A DNA stretch of 64,000 bases. Source: G963662675 sp963662675. Lineage in GTDB: Bacteria; Bacteroidota; Bacteroidia; Bacteroidales; Prolixibacteraceae. How positions within the stretch are numbered: the stretch's first letter is position 1; each line of letters opens with the position of its first letter. The notes under the pieces were generated by a model. That model saw only the letters and a program-made list of their open reading frames with translations. It searched no databases and had not been told where the DNA came from. The position numbers and the translations under genes were made by a program. Of this stretch, positions 9,804-18,933 are shown piece by piece. The DNA lies in assembly GCA_963662675.2 (NCBI GenBank), contig CAXXHP010000002.1, positions 1 to 64,000 of the forward strand. Reading direction: 5' to 3'.

Positions 9804-10769
9804 ATGCACATCGATAAAAAGATATGGAAAAGTGATGAGGTTATTAAATATATCTTAATAGCTTGGATAGTGACTTGTAGTTTTACAGCCTATTCTCAAC
9901 AAACCGACCCTGTTTTCACACAATATATGAATAGCATGCAAACCGTGAACCCGGCCTATGCTGGCATGTGGGAAAAGGTCGGATTTCAGGTCTTTACACG
10001 TCGGTATTACGTAGGACAAGATAAAGCACCACTGACCAATTCACTAATCATGTACTCTCCTCTAAAAAACGAGAATAATGGACTGGGGCTCAATGTTATT
10101 GACGAGCGTTTCGGCTACGAAAAAAGACTCACGATTGCTTTTGACTACTCTTATCAGGTTAAGCTAGATTGGCAAACCTTCTTAAGGCTTGGCCTAAAAG
10201 CCGGATTTATGAATTACGATAACCTGCTTACGCAATATGCACTTTATCCTGATGGAATAAACGATCCGGAATTTCAAAGTGATGTAGACATTAACATGTT
10301 GGTAAATTGGGGGATCGGAGGTCTTGTTTATTCGAGAGATTACTACGTTGGCTTATCTATTCCAAGCATTTTGGAAAACAAATTCGCAGCTAACCGAAAT
10401 AATTATTCCACACTTGCAGAACTGAGGTATGCTTATCTCATGGCAGGAATTTTATTTGGTAGACAACAACAAATTCGTTTTAAACCTACGATAATGGTAA
10501 AAGGAAGCATGGGTGGAAAAGTTCAGGCTGACCTAGCTGCAAACTTCATGTTTTTCGATAAATTTTGGATTGGCGGTATGTACAGAACAAATAATAAAAT
10601 TGCCGCAATTGTTCAATTAGCCATGTTTAAGAACCTTAGATTTGGATATGCAATTGAATACAACATAAATTGGGACATCAGTAAATATACAGCTGGTACG
10701 CACGAATTTAGATTCGTTTATGAGTACGACCTTTACCGACGTTCTTACGTGAAAAAGCAATATTTTTAA
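9804..10769 (+). CDS. PorP/SprF family outer-membrane protein
   Basis: The product has about 321 residues. A hydrophobic leader ends TAYSQQ and is followed by the family hallmark QTDPVFTQYMNSMQTVNPAYAGM. The rest alternates beta strands typical of a small outer-membrane barrel and ends in a Tyr/Arg/Phe-rich strand. PorP/SprF proteins bind T9SS substrates with CHU_C domains at the cell surface, so this is most likely the dedicated partner of the protein encoded at 7449-9776. I chose the ATG at 9804. An upstream in-frame TTG at 9792 would add four residues. A second PorP-type protein is encoded in the gld operon (32214-33158). This one lacks a gldK-type neighbour, which fits an adhesin-specific role. 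Confidence 0.88.
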   Translation: MHIDKKIWKSDEVIKYILIAWIVTCSFTAYSQQTDPVFTQYMNSMQTVNPAYAGMWEKVGFQVFTRRYYVGQDKAPLTNSLIMYSPLKNENNGLGLNVIDERFGYEKRLTIAFDYSYQVKLDWQTFLRLGLKAGFMNYDNLLTQYALYPDGINDPEFQSDVDINMLVNWGIGGLVYSRDYYVGLSIPSILENKFAANRNNYSTLAELRYAYLMAGILFGRQQQIRFKPTIMVKGSMGGKVQADLAANFMFFDKFWIGGMYRTNNKIAAIVQLAMFKNLRFGYAIEYNINWDISKYTAGTHEFRFVYEYDLYRRSYVKKQYF

Positions 10770-10782
10770 TCAATTCGGATTT

Positions 10783-10835
10783 CGACATAAAAAAATCAGG
10801 CTGACACCATTTGGAGTCAGCCTGATTATGTCGAT
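10783..10835. terminator. Bidirectional rho-independent terminator
   Basis: A 12-bp perfect stem (AATCAGGCTGAC/GTCAGCCTGATT) with a 10-nt loop is flanked by a further CGACATAA/TTATGTCG pairing and by A/T runs. It lies between two convergent genes and can serve both. Confidence 0.85.
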
Positions 10836-10848
10836 TTTTAGATATCCT

Positions 10849-11361
10849 CTATATTAATCCTTTCACAACTTCTATAGCAGCATCATAATCTGGCTCATCT
10901 GTCACTTCAGGTACAAACTCAACATATTTAACAGTCCCACCTTTATCAACAACAACAGTTCCCCGAGCAAGTAAACGAAGCTCCTTAATCAAGTAGCCAT
11001 ACTTGCTTCCAAAGTCAACATCTTTATGGTCAGATAGGGTTATTACCTTATCCAAACCTTCGGCAGCACAAAAGCGACTTTGAGCAAAAGGCAAGTCACA
11101 TGATACAGATAAAATAACAGCATCGCCCAAATTAGTAGCCTCTGCATTAAAACGTCTATTTTGTGCTTGGCACACTCCAGTATCAATAGATGGGTACACT
11201 GCAATTACCCGAACTTTTCCATCATAATCAGATAATTTCACAGGAGCCAAAGCAGCACTTAATACTGTAAAATCGGGGGCTTTATCCCCTACTTTTACGT
11301 CATTTCCTAACAAAGTTAATGGATTTCCTTTAAAGGTGATTTTTCCAGTTGTTTCCTTCAT
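10849..11361 (-). CDS. tpx: Thiol peroxidase (Tpx-type peroxiredoxin)
   Basis: The product has 170 residues, the normal length for Tpx. The peroxidatic cysteine lies in the motif PSIDTGVC (Cys64) and the resolving cysteine in LPFAQSRFC (Cys98), with the 34-residue spacing typical of this atypical 2-Cys family. It reduces hydrogen peroxide and organic hydroperoxides in the cytoplasm using thioredoxin. The N-terminal TxKGNPLTLLGNDVKVGDKAPDF pattern is also characteristic. An extra Cys88 (SVSCDLPF) replaces the more usual Ala/Thr. The gene stands alone, converges with the adhesin locus and shares its terminator. Confidence 0.95.
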   Translation of the reverse strand: MKETTGKITFKGNPLTLLGNDVKVGDKAPDFTVLSAALAPVKLSDYDGKVRVIAVYPSIDTGVCQAQNRRFNAEATNLGDAVILSVSCDLPFAQSRFCAAEGLDKVITLSDHKDVDFGSKYGYLIKELRLLARGTVVVDKGGTVKYVEFVPEVTDEPDYDAAIEVVKGLI

Positions 11362-11540
11362 GTTTGTATTTTTTTATTTGGTACTAAAATAAACAACAAT
11401 AACCGGAGCTTGTTTACAACAAATCATTTTTAAGCATTCAATTATCTAACTTATTTAGTTTAAATATCAATCAATGCACAGCAGGCAAATAAGTGTTGAG
11501 AAATGTTTGGTATTTCCCCATTACGCACTCTTCCTTCTCC

Positions 11541-12530
11541 CTAGTCTATTAATATTTGTTCGATCTGGATCAGCTCCTCCTCCGCAAAACTCAAATTATT
11601 TAGTGATGCAACATTGTCTTTTAGTTGTTTCACTGAACTTGCTCCTATCAGAACAGATGTAATACGCTTGTCTTTCAGCAACCATGCCAAAGCCATTTGT
11701 GCCAAACTCTGATTCCGACTGATTGCTATCTCATTCAATTTTTTCACTTTTTCAATAGCTTGTTCTACATCCTCCAATTTTAAAAATCCCCACGATTTAG
11801 CTGCTCGAGAATCTTTAGGAATGCCTTTAAGGTATTTATCTGTAAGCAATCCCTGAGCAAGAGGAGAGAATGGAATACAACCAATACCTTCTTCTTCTAA
11901 TACATCTAATAAGCCATTTTCAGCCCAACGCTCAAACATTGAGTACTTAGGCTGATGAATTAAACAAGGAGTTCCCAACTGGCGCAATATTAATGCAGCT
12001 TCTTTAGCCATCTCTGCCGGATAATTTGAGATTCCCACATAAAGTGCTTTTCCCTGCCTAACTACTTGATCAAGTGCCATCATGGTCTCTTCTAATGGAG
12101 TATCAGGATCAGGACGATGAGAATAAAATATGTCGACATAATCAAGCCCCATTCGAACCAAACTTTTATCAAGACTGGAAATTAAATATTTACGACTCCC
12201 CCATTCTCCATAAGGACCTGGCCACATATAATACCCGGCTTTGGATGAGATGATCATTTCATCCCGGTAACCACCAAAATCTTGTTTTATAATCTTTCCA
12301 AAGTTTTCTTCGGCAGAACCGGGAGGAGGACCATAATTATTTGCCAAATCGAAGTGGGTTATCCCCATATCAAAGGCACTATGCAAAATGTCTCGTCCAT
12401 TCTCAAAAACATCAACACCCCCAAAATTATGCCACAACCCAAGTGAAATTGCGGATAACTTTAGTCCAGACTTACCACACCTATTGTACGGCATTGTATC
12501 ATATCTTCCAATATTTGCTTTGTAATTCAT
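11541..12530 (-). CDS. Aldo/keto reductase, YghZ-like
   Basis: The product has 329 residues, full length for the AKR14/YghZ subgroup of NADPH-dependent aldo/keto reductases. YghZ is known as an L-glyceraldehyde-3-phosphate/methylglyoxal reductase. The catalytic tetrad is visible: Asp and Tyr in HFDLANNYG, Lys in ISSKAGY and His in IFYSHRPD. The YghZ-specific GPPPGSAEENFGK and GPYGEWGSRKYL segments are present. It is predicted to be cytosolic. The substrate in this organism is not shown by the sequence. It is divergent from the next plus-strand gene, with a 120-bp shared upstream region. Confidence 0.9.
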   Translation of the reverse strand: MNYKANIGRYDTMPYNRCGKSGLKLSAISLGLWHNFGGVDVFENGRDILHSAFDMGITHFDLANNYGPPPGSAEENFGKIIKQDFGGYRDEMIISSKAGYYMWPGPYGEWGSRKYLISSLDKSLVRMGLDYVDIFYSHRPDPDTPLEETMMALDQVVRQGKALYVGISNYPAEMAKEAALILRQLGTPCLIHQPKYSMFERWAENGLLDVLEEEGIGCIPFSPLAQGLLTDKYLKGIPKDSRAAKSWGFLKLEDVEQAIEKVKKLNEIAISRNQSLAQMALAWLLKDKRITSVLIGASSVKQLKDNVASLNNLSFAEEELIQIEQILID

Positions 12531-12650
12531 AACCTTTTAAATTTTGATGCAGAACCAAATATAAGCCATTGAAGTGAAGAACAAAAAGCAACGTACAGAA
12601 TCCAGAAAAGAAAATAATTATCTAACTTGATTGGAATTAGATAAACCCAT

Positions 12651-13580
12651 ATGAATAAAATTGATCCAAATAAAATGCCTTCTCCAATTTATGTCGTTTC
12701 TGGAGGCAAAGGACTTGCCGGTAACAATATGGTGCAATCATTATTGATCCAATATCCGGAGAACAGAGTTCCTGTAATTATTGAGTCCAATATTCTGGAT
12801 GAAAGCATGTTAATGAACGTAATTTTGCGAGCTAAAAAAGATGGCGGCCTAATCGCTCACACAATGGTTAACCGGGAACTACGAAGTAAATTAATTGAAT
12901 TGGCCAATAAACACGAGATACGTCAAGTTGATTTTATGGGAGAACTTGCAAATTTTCTTGATCAGGAATTGGGAATTCCATCATTACAATCACCCGGACT
13001 TTATCGAGAAATAAACCAACAATATTTTGAACGCATTGATGCCATCGAATTCACCCTCAACCATGATGACGGGCTTAGCCCTCAGCGGCTTCATGAAGCT
13101 GAAATTGTACTTTGTGGGGTTTCTCGCTCCGGGAAAACACCTTTGAGCGTTTATTTGGCTCTGTATGGATGGAAGGTAGCGAATGTACCATTAGTTTCAG
13201 GAATTACACCACCAGAAGAGTTGTTTAAAATAGACCCAGACAGGGTGTTCGGGTTACAAATTGGAATCCCCCAGCTAATGGCACATCGTATTAAGCGCTT
13301 GAGGAGTTCCAATAACTTGGATAATAAAATCTATATCGATGAAAGTTTAGTCCGAAATGAAATTCGAAATGCAAGTTTAATTTTTTCGAGAGGAAAGTTT
13401 AGTGTCATCAATGTCACGAATAAACCTGTTGAATCATCAGCAAATGAGATCCTAAGCATAATGAACACAAAATTTAATTACCGCGGACGCCATATTCAGT
13501 CTCCGTATCAGGATGTTTCCCCAATATCAGACACATCGGACAAACAGGAAAATGAAGGTGATAATATTGACAATTGCTAA
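12651..13580 (+). CDS. Pyruvate phosphate dikinase / PEP synthase regulatory protein (kinase-PPPase family, DUF299)
   Basis: The product has 309 residues. This family is a bifunctional serine/threonine kinase and pyrophosphorylase. It inactivates PPDK or PEP synthase by ADP-dependent phosphorylation and reactivates it by Pi-dependent dephosphorylation. The P-loop-like hallmark VLCGVSRSGKTPLSVYLA lies near residues 155-172, followed by GWKVANVPLV and a GLQIGIPQLMAHRIKRL helix. The N-terminal half (YVVSGGKGLAGNNMVQSLL) is the usual sensor region. Whether the target is PPDK or PEP synthase cannot be decided here because neither gene is in the window. The C-terminal about 40 residues are a variable polar tail. 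Confidence 0.9.
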   Translation: MNKIDPNKMPSPIYVVSGGKGLAGNNMVQSLLIQYPENRVPVIIESNILDESMLMNVILRAKKDGGLIAHTMVNRELRSKLIELANKHEIRQVDFMGELANFLDQELGIPSLQSPGLYREINQQYFERIDAIEFTLNHDDGLSPQRLHEAEIVLCGVSRSGKTPLSVYLALYGWKVANVPLVSGITPPEELFKIDPDRVFGLQIGIPQLMAHRIKRLRSSNNLDNKIYIDESLVRNEIRNASLIFSRGKFSVINVTNKPVESSANEILSIMNTKFNYRGRHIQSPYQDVSPISDTSDKQENEGDNIDNC

Positions 13581-13932
13581 ATAAAGAAAAGCTCGACATC
13601 CAAATAAAGAATTACATCTATAATTAAACGACATTGATCATTATTCGATATTATAATACAGAAAAATTGTCCTTTCGTATTTATCGTCAGCTACGAAGTC
13701 CATTTTCCCGAAGTCGATTTCAAAGGAAAATATTCATCCATAACTTCAAAATGTAATAAAGGACAAAGAAGCAAATCAATGACATAGCTCTAAAACATAT
13801 CTTTGCAACATCTAAAAAACCCTATTCTGCCACTAAGTGACTCAAAAAACAATTTAAATTTTTAAATTTGTTCGGCTAAAAAACTTTACAAGTTGATTAA
13901 CTATTATCTATACAAACAAAAAAATCAGTACA
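13581..13932. other. AT-rich intergenic region upstream of the sugar transporter cluster
   Basis: This 352-bp stretch has no gene-like reading frame. It contains a TATCTTTG box at 13798-13805 that fits the Bacteroidota -7 consensus TAnnTTTG, but I could not find a well-spaced -33 TTG. It also holds an AATTTAAATTTTTAAATTTG palindrome near 13850-13869. It probably holds the promoter and a leader of about 120 nt for the downstream genes. Confidence 0.4.
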
Positions 13933-14055
13933 ATGGAAAAAAAGACTAATTCTGGATTTGATCTTTCAGTGATAGTATCCATATTATTCATCTTTTGCTT
14001 AGCTACAAAATACGAAGTAGCTCTTCCCAGATTTGTGAAAGAAATAATAAGTTGA
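13933..14055 (+). CDS. Small membrane peptide upstream of the sugar permease
   Basis: A 40-residue frame starts MEKKTNSGFDLSVIVSILFI and continues through a single hydrophobic segment (about residues 10-25) to a basic/hydrophobic end, EVALPRFVKEIIS. It starts with an ATG in a sensible AT-rich context, and its composition (charged N-terminus, one membrane segment) looks like a real small protein rather than noise. It ends 78 bp before the permease gene. It could be a short regulator or accessory subunit of the transporter, or a leader peptide. No family is recognised. Confidence 0.5.
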   Translation: MEKKTNSGFDLSVIVSILFIFCLATKYEVALPRFVKEIIS

Positions 14056-14133
14056 TCCACCCTTTTTAATAATCATTAAAATCATATAAAAACAATTATT
14101 TTAAACTAAACTATTCATAATAACATTATTACT

Positions 14134-15426
14134 ATGCAAGCAAACAAAAAGAATTACGCATTGCCAATTATTATGATGATCCTACTATTTGGTATGATCT
14201 CATTTGTAACGAACTTGGCAGCACCTATGGGGATCGTTGTGAAATCACAATTTCAAGCCTCAAACTTTTTAGGCATGTTAGGAAACTTTGCCAATTTTTT
14301 AGCCTATGCTTTTATGGGTATACCTGCAGGAAAACTGCTTGAAAAAATTGGGTATAAAAAGACTGCTCTACTGGCCATTGTTGTTGGTTTCATTGGAGTT
14401 GGAGTTCAGTTCTTATCTGGAGTAGCTGAAAGTTTTACTATTTATCTTTTAGGGGCTTTCATTGCAGGTTTCTCAATGTGTATGTTGAATATCGTAGTAA
14501 ATCCGATGTTGAACACACTTGGTGGAGCTGGTAAAAAAGGAAACCAATTAATCCAAGTTGGAGCAACATTCAATTCATTATCTGGAACATTAGTCCCAAT
14601 GTTCGTAGGTGCACTTATTGGTCAAGTAACCAGTAGCACAGCGATTAAAGATGTAAACCCAGTATTATTTACAGCGTTAGTAATTTTCGCATTGGTTGGT
14701 GTCGTATTGAAATTTGTTAATATACCAGAACCTCACATTAAGGATAGTAAAGACGATAAAGTTGTTGAAAAATCAAAATATAGCGCTTGGTCATTCCGCC
14801 ACTTCATTCTTGGAGCAGTAGGTATTTTTGTATATGTGGGAGTTGAAGTTGGTATTCCTGGAACAATGAACTTATTTCTTGCCGACGCGAACGCTGGTGG
14901 ATTAGATGCTACTACTGCAGGATTTGTTGCAGGTACTTATTGGTTCTTGATGCTAATTGGACGTTTTGTTGGTGCTGCAATTGGTGGTAAAGTTTCAAGT
15001 AAGTCAATGTTGATTGCTGCATCGGCTGTCGGTATCGGCTTAGTTTTTATGGCGATTATATCATCAACTTCTACAACTGTATCTATACCAGTATTCCAAA
15101 CTCTTGCTGATGGCGGTATCGGTTTTGGAGCAGCTAGTGTGCCAATTAATGCGATGTATCTTGTATTAGTAGGTCTTTGTACTTCTGTAATGTGGGGTGG
15201 TATTTTCAACCTTGCTGTAGAAGGACTTGGTAAATTTACAGCTTCTGCGTCGGGTATTTTTATGACAATGGTTGTTGGTGGTGGTATTTTACCACTTATC
15301 CAAAATGCTGTTGCTGATATAGATTATATGGCTTCTTATTGGGTACCACTTATTGGATTAGCTTATTTATTATTCTACGCTTTAGTTGGTAGTAAAAACG
15401 TAAATAAAGACATTCCAGTTGATTAA
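14134..15426 (+). CDS. Sugar permease, FHS-type major facilitator superfamily
   Basis: The product has 430 residues with about 12 hydrophobic segments. The MFS landmark GKLLEKIGYKKTALL follows helix 2 and GRFVGAAIGGKVSSKSML lies in the second half. The family (fucose/galactose/glucose:H+ symporter) is indicated by the N-terminal layout and by the FSMCMLNIVVNPMLNTLGG segment, which resembles the conserved FHS NPY/NP motif in helix 4. It probably imports a neutral hexose or amino sugar across the inner membrane. The ROK-family sugar kinase gene starts 44 bp downstream, so the pair likely takes up and phosphorylates the same sugar. The exact sugar cannot be read from the sequence. Confidence 0.88.
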   Translation: MQANKKNYALPIIMMILLFGMISFVTNLAAPMGIVVKSQFQASNFLGMLGNFANFLAYAFMGIPAGKLLEKIGYKKTALLAIVVGFIGVGVQFLSGVAESFTIYLLGAFIAGFSMCMLNIVVNPMLNTLGGAGKKGNQLIQVGATFNSLSGTLVPMFVGALIGQVTSSTAIKDVNPVLFTALVIFALVGVVLKFVNIPEPHIKDSKDDKVVEKSKYSAWSFRHFILGAVGIFVYVGVEVGIPGTMNLFLADANAGGLDATTAGFVAGTYWFLMLIGRFVGAAIGGKVSSKSMLIAASAVGIGLVFMAIISSTSTTVSIPVFQTLADGGIGFGAASVPINAMYLVLVGLCTSVMWGGIFNLAVEGLGKFTASASGIFMTMVVGGGILPLIQNAVADIDYMASYWVPLIGLAYLLFYALVGSKNVNKDIPVD

Positions 15427-15470
15427 TTCGAAGTGGGTTAATTATTTAAGAATAAAAAAAACAAATTATA

Positions 15471-16448
15471 ATGAAAAAAGTAGCAATAGGGATTGATATA
15501 GGAGGTACGAATACTGCCATTGGTGTAGTTGATGCTGGTGGAAATGTAATGGTGAAAGACAATATATCAACTCCATCTCATGGAGATATTAACAAGTATA
15601 TTGAAGAACTTTCAAAAGCTATTAAAGAATTAATCAAATCTGTAAAGTTATTAAATGCAGATGTTGAAATTCTTGGTATTGGTATTGGTGCTCCAAATGC
15701 AAACTATTATAAAGGAACAATCGAGCAAGCTGCAAACTTATCATTTAAAGGTATAATTCCTTTTGTTGAGCTTCTTCGTAAAAATTTCCCAGAATTGCGT
15801 GCTTGTGCATTGACAAATGATGCAAATGCTGCAACTATTGGCGAAATGGTTTATGGTGGCGCAAAAGGCATGAAAAACTTTGTAATGTATACGCTTGGCA
15901 CAGGTGTTGGTAGTGGTCTTGTTGTTAATGGAGACCTTGTTTACGGACACGATGGTTTTGCTGGAGAATGCGGACATACAACACTGGTTCCCGGAGGAAG
16001 AGTTTGTGGATGTGGTGGTCGTGGTCACCTTGAAACATATTGTTCGGCTCCTGGCATGAAACGTACAGCTTTCGAGATTATGGCTCGCGACAATGCTTCG
16101 GACAGCTTGCTAGCTGATAAATCATTTAATGAATTGGATTCTAAAATGATTTTTGATGCTGCAGAGAAAGGTGACAAAGTTGCAATTGAAGTATTCGAAA
16201 AAACAGGAGACTGGCTTGGTCAAGGTATTGCTGATACAGTTAACCACTTAAGCCCTGAAGCTATTTTCTTATTTGGTGGTCCAACTGCTGCTGGTGACTA
16301 TATCTTTAAACCAACCATAGCCAGTATGGAAGAAAATGTATTGCCAATTTTTAAGAATAAAATTAAGATTCTTCCTTCTAAACTAAAAGCAGGAGATGCC
16401 GCAATTGTCGGAGCAAGCGCATTAGTTTGGAAAGAGATTGAGAAATAA
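15471..16448 (+). CDS. ROK-family sugar kinase (glucokinase-like)
   Basis: The product has 325 residues, full length. The phosphate-binding motif GIDIGGTNTAIGVVD is at the N-terminus. The catalytic aspartate lies in LTNDANAATIGE, and TLGTGVGSGLVVNG is the second phosphate loop. The ROK zinc-binding signature has GHTTLVPGG with its His, followed by CGCGGRGHLE with its cysteines. The last expected Cys is replaced by His (GHLE instead of GCLE), a common variant. It phosphorylates a hexose with ATP in the cytoplasm. The gene follows the permease and ends before a strong terminator, so the two (possibly three with the small peptide) form an operon. Confidence 0.92.
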   Translation: MKKVAIGIDIGGTNTAIGVVDAGGNVMVKDNISTPSHGDINKYIEELSKAIKELIKSVKLLNADVEILGIGIGAPNANYYKGTIEQAANLSFKGIIPFVELLRKNFPELRACALTNDANAATIGEMVYGGAKGMKNFVMYTLGTGVGSGLVVNGDLVYGHDGFAGECGHTTLVPGGRVCGCGGRGHLETYCSAPGMKRTAFEIMARDNASDSLLADKSFNELDSKMIFDAAEKGDKVAIEVFEKTGDWLGQGIADTVNHLSPEAIFLFGGPTAAGDYIFKPTIASMEENVLPIFKNKIKILPSKLKAGDAAIVGASALVWKEIEK

Positions 16449-16470
16449 AATCAATCAATTCTATATAAAA

Positions 16471-16502
16471 GCGGGAGTATCATGGATACTCCCGCTTTTT
16501 TG
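16471..16502 (+). terminator. Rho-independent terminator after the ROK kinase
   Basis: GCGGGAGTATC pairs with GATACTCCCGC around a 3-nt loop, followed by a run of seven T. It ends the permease-kinase operon. Confidence 0.9.
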
Positions 16503-16540
16503 TATTAATGCTTGAATCTACTAACGACCAATGATAACCT

Positions 16541-16576
16541 AAAAAAAGCCTTTCAAAATTATTGAAAGGCTTTTTT
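16541..16576. terminator. Bidirectional terminator for the minus-strand glycosyltransferase cassette
   Basis: AAAAAAGCCTTTCAA pairs with TTGAAAGGCTTTTTT. Read on the minus strand the hairpin ends in a T run just after the 16597-16839 gene. A/T runs on both sides allow use in both directions. Confidence 0.8.
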
Positions 16577-16596
16577 ATAATTAGTCAAAAGACAAT

Positions 16597-16839
16597 TTAC
16601 TTCTTCTTTTTTGCAAAATAAAAAGCACCACCACCAATAACAACAACTGCAATAACAACAATAATAATTGTTGAAGAATTACTGCTACTTGACTCCTCTT
16701 CAGCCTCATAAAAAACAGGAGCCATATCGTCAATTGACAACGAATCTTGCAAACTTGTTGCTTCTTGAGCAACAGCAGTACTTACACTTCCAAATGCCAT
16801 GAATCCAAGCATGGCAAAAATCAACATTAATTTTTTCAT
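16597..16839 (-). CDS. Small Ser-rich membrane protein with C-terminal anchor
   Basis: The product has 80 residues: a signal peptide (MKKLMLIFAMLGFMAFGSVSTAVAQ), a short acidic segment ending in EAEEESSSSNSS, a Gly-ended hydrophobic helix of about 20 residues, then FAKKKK. The layout (signal peptide, short exposed segment, single membrane helix, basic tail) resembles proteins with C-terminal sorting signals, but no known sorting motif is present. It starts 12 bp after a GT-C glycosyltransferase gene in the same direction, so it is likely co-transcribed with that gene. The exposed serines next to a PMT-like enzyme raise the possibility that it is a glycosylated substrate or partner, which is inference only. 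Confidence 0.72.
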   Translation of the reverse strand: MKKLMLIFAMLGFMAFGSVSTAVAQEATSLQDSLSIDDMAPVFYEAEEESSSSNSSTIIIVVIAVVVIGGGAFYFAKKKK

Positions 16840-16851
16840 CTTCTTATATTT

Positions 16852-18933
16852 TTAATTTAACGTTTTGTACGATTCTACTAATTCAAAATATTTTTCTGCA
16901 ATATCAGGATGTGTTTCCTTATACGTTTCTCCCAGCGCAATGATTGCACTTTGATTCCGAGGACTAATCTGTAAACATGCTTTTAATATGCTTCGAGCCT
17001 CATCTAGGTTATTTTCCTGATGATATATCTGCCCCAACTCAACATAGGCGATAAAATACTTCTTATTTGCTCGAATTAGTGCCTCAAAATCTTTCTTAGC
17101 TGCCTCAAAATCACCATTCTCCTTCTTAATTTTTCCAGCTAGATACAACGAAGGTTCAAAAGTTCCATTAATTGCCAATGAATGGTTAATCGCCTCCATC
17201 GCATCATCATTACGTCCCTGCAAATTTAAACTTTTCCCTAATTTGAAATATACATTTTCATCTTTTTGATAGTAATTTAACGCTGCACTATAAAGATTAA
17301 TTGCATCCTCAAAGCATTCATCATTTAACGCCTGCGCCCCCTCAAACGGTAGTTTGGATATCCGCGCCACGACAGCACAAACGGGGACATCATCAACCAT
17401 GACCTCATGTATGGTCCCTTCAGGTGGAAAATTCCCATTTAGTAGTTGACTAGGCTCTATGTAACTATTCCCTATAATCGCATAGTCCCAATCGTAATCG
17501 TTACGAAAATGATAGGTGAAATATTGACATTCTACATTAGCAAAATCCTTAAAATACCAGTCTACAGGAAAATTACTTCCAACAACAACTTTCCCCCTTA
17601 TTTCTTCTTCATCCAAATATTCCTGAAGCCATTCTGCTCCACTACGCAAGGTTGCATAATAGTAATCTGTTTCATACTTACCATATGCCCCATTCAAACC
17701 GCCTACAAGCTGATTATAGTACAGATAATAATAAGGATGAGATGAGGCCATGAACTTGAGAGGATGGAACATCAAGACAATAAAGAATAATGAAACAGTT
17801 AATCGCACCGGAATCTTTTTAAATCGACAAAATAGCTCATAAAAACCTATTGCCGAAAGAATAACGATTCCTGGATATAAAAAATTAAAATGTCTCCATG
17901 CTCCATATAGATTTGAGCCTTTTAGAATGACAAATATGAGTGGAAACAATATTGAAAAAATCAAAAATCCATAGGTTAAAAAATGCTTAGGTTCAACTAT
18001 CTTCTTTATGAAAACTACAAATATAACCAGCCCCAGTGAAACAATAATAGGAATGGTGATAAGCATATATTTCGGTAAATAATACCAGGGATGAAAATCA
18101 GACCAAATAAATTGCCCATCGAATATTTGTCGAATAGTAGTTGTAAAATTTGTCATTAAGACAAATGATTTCCAAGGATTTAATATGGGATTTTGCAAGG
18201 CATAAGGCCAAAATAAGATCCCTATTAAGTATCCTGAAAAAGAGACAATTACTGTCAAAATCAAAGTGCGTTTTACTTGAGACCAGATAAGTATTTCTTT
18301 ATTAAAATATTTAATTAGGAAATATAGAAAGACTGCAAAAAACAGATAAAATACTAGTAAAATTCCTCCTGCCCTGATACCAACGGAAAAAGCAATACTC
18401 GCAATCAGAAACAAAATCAAAGATGATGTTTCTGATTTAAAATTGATATAGGTTAATCTTAGTATATAGTACACTCCGGCAATATAAGCCAGGGCAAAAG
18501 GAATATCTTTTAAATTATTTTGTAAGTGCCCAAGGAAACGAGGAGAAACAGCAAAAAGCACAAGTGTTAATATTGCTGCTCCATAACCTTTTAACCAGCG
18601 CGTAAATAAGGCTGATACAAAGATGGCCAACCACCCCAAGAAGCTACTTAAAATGTGTCTAAATCCGTATATATCATCAATTCGAAACCAATGAGCAAGT
18701 ATCGTTGCAAAGTTGTCGGGAGCTTGTCCGTAGTATTGAAGATGTGTGTCAGGAGTATTCAATGCGTCCTGATCTTTTCCCATCGATACAAAATAATCGT
18801 AAACATCTTCTGACTGCTTATAATGAAGCTCTTCGTCACCAGAAATCCCTGCATCACGACTTATGAGCAGTAAAAGGGGCAACATTGCGAATGCAATTAA
18901 AAAGAATAATATCTTTAAATGACTTTGCTTCAT
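16852..18933 (-). CDS. GT-C family membrane glycosyltransferase (PMT/ArnT-like) with C-terminal TPR domain
   Basis: The product has 693 residues. The N-terminal about 420 residues carry around 10-12 membrane helices. The first periplasmic loop contains the acidic GISGDEELHY motif (about residues 30-38), which fits the catalytic D/E of GT-C enzymes that use polyprenyl-phosphate sugars. A soluble region follows, and the last about 170 residues are TPR-like (YFKLGKSLNLQGRNDDAMEAI, YLAGKIKKENGDFEAAKKDF and AYVELGQIYHQENNLDEARSIL). It would transfer a sugar from a lipid carrier to an acceptor on the outer face of the inner membrane. Its start overlaps the end of the GT2 gene by 4 bp, so the two are translationally coupled. 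The acceptor is unknown. Confidence 0.85.
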   Translation of the reverse strand: MKQSHLKILFFLIAFAMLPLLLLISRDAGISGDEELHYKQSEDVYDYFVSMGKDQDALNTPDTHLQYYGQAPDNFATILAHWFRIDDIYGFRHILSSFLGWLAIFVSALFTRWLKGYGAAILTLVLFAVSPRFLGHLQNNLKDIPFALAYIAGVYYILRLTYINFKSETSSLILFLIASIAFSVGIRAGGILLVFYLFFAVFLYFLIKYFNKEILIWSQVKRTLILTVIVSFSGYLIGILFWPYALQNPILNPWKSFVLMTNFTTTIRQIFDGQFIWSDFHPWYYLPKYMLITIPIIVSLGLVIFVVFIKKIVEPKHFLTYGFLIFSILFPLIFVILKGSNLYGAWRHFNFLYPGIVILSAIGFYELFCRFKKIPVRLTVSLFFIVLMFHPLKFMASSHPYYYLYYNQLVGGLNGAYGKYETDYYYATLRSGAEWLQEYLDEEEIRGKVVVGSNFPVDWYFKDFANVECQYFTYHFRNDYDWDYAIIGNSYIEPSQLLNGNFPPEGTIHEVMVDDVPVCAVVARISKLPFEGAQALNDECFEDAINLYSAALNYYQKDENVYFKLGKSLNLQGRNDDAMEAINHSLAINGTFEPSLYLAGKIKKENGDFEAAKKDFEALIRANKKYFIAYVELGQIYHQENNLDEARSILKACLQISPRNQSAIIALGETYKETHPDIAEKYFELVESYKTLN

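Noticed and set aside
11474..11662. 62-residue plus-strand frame
   Set aside because: Mostly antisense to the aldo/keto reductase C-terminus and without protein-like features.
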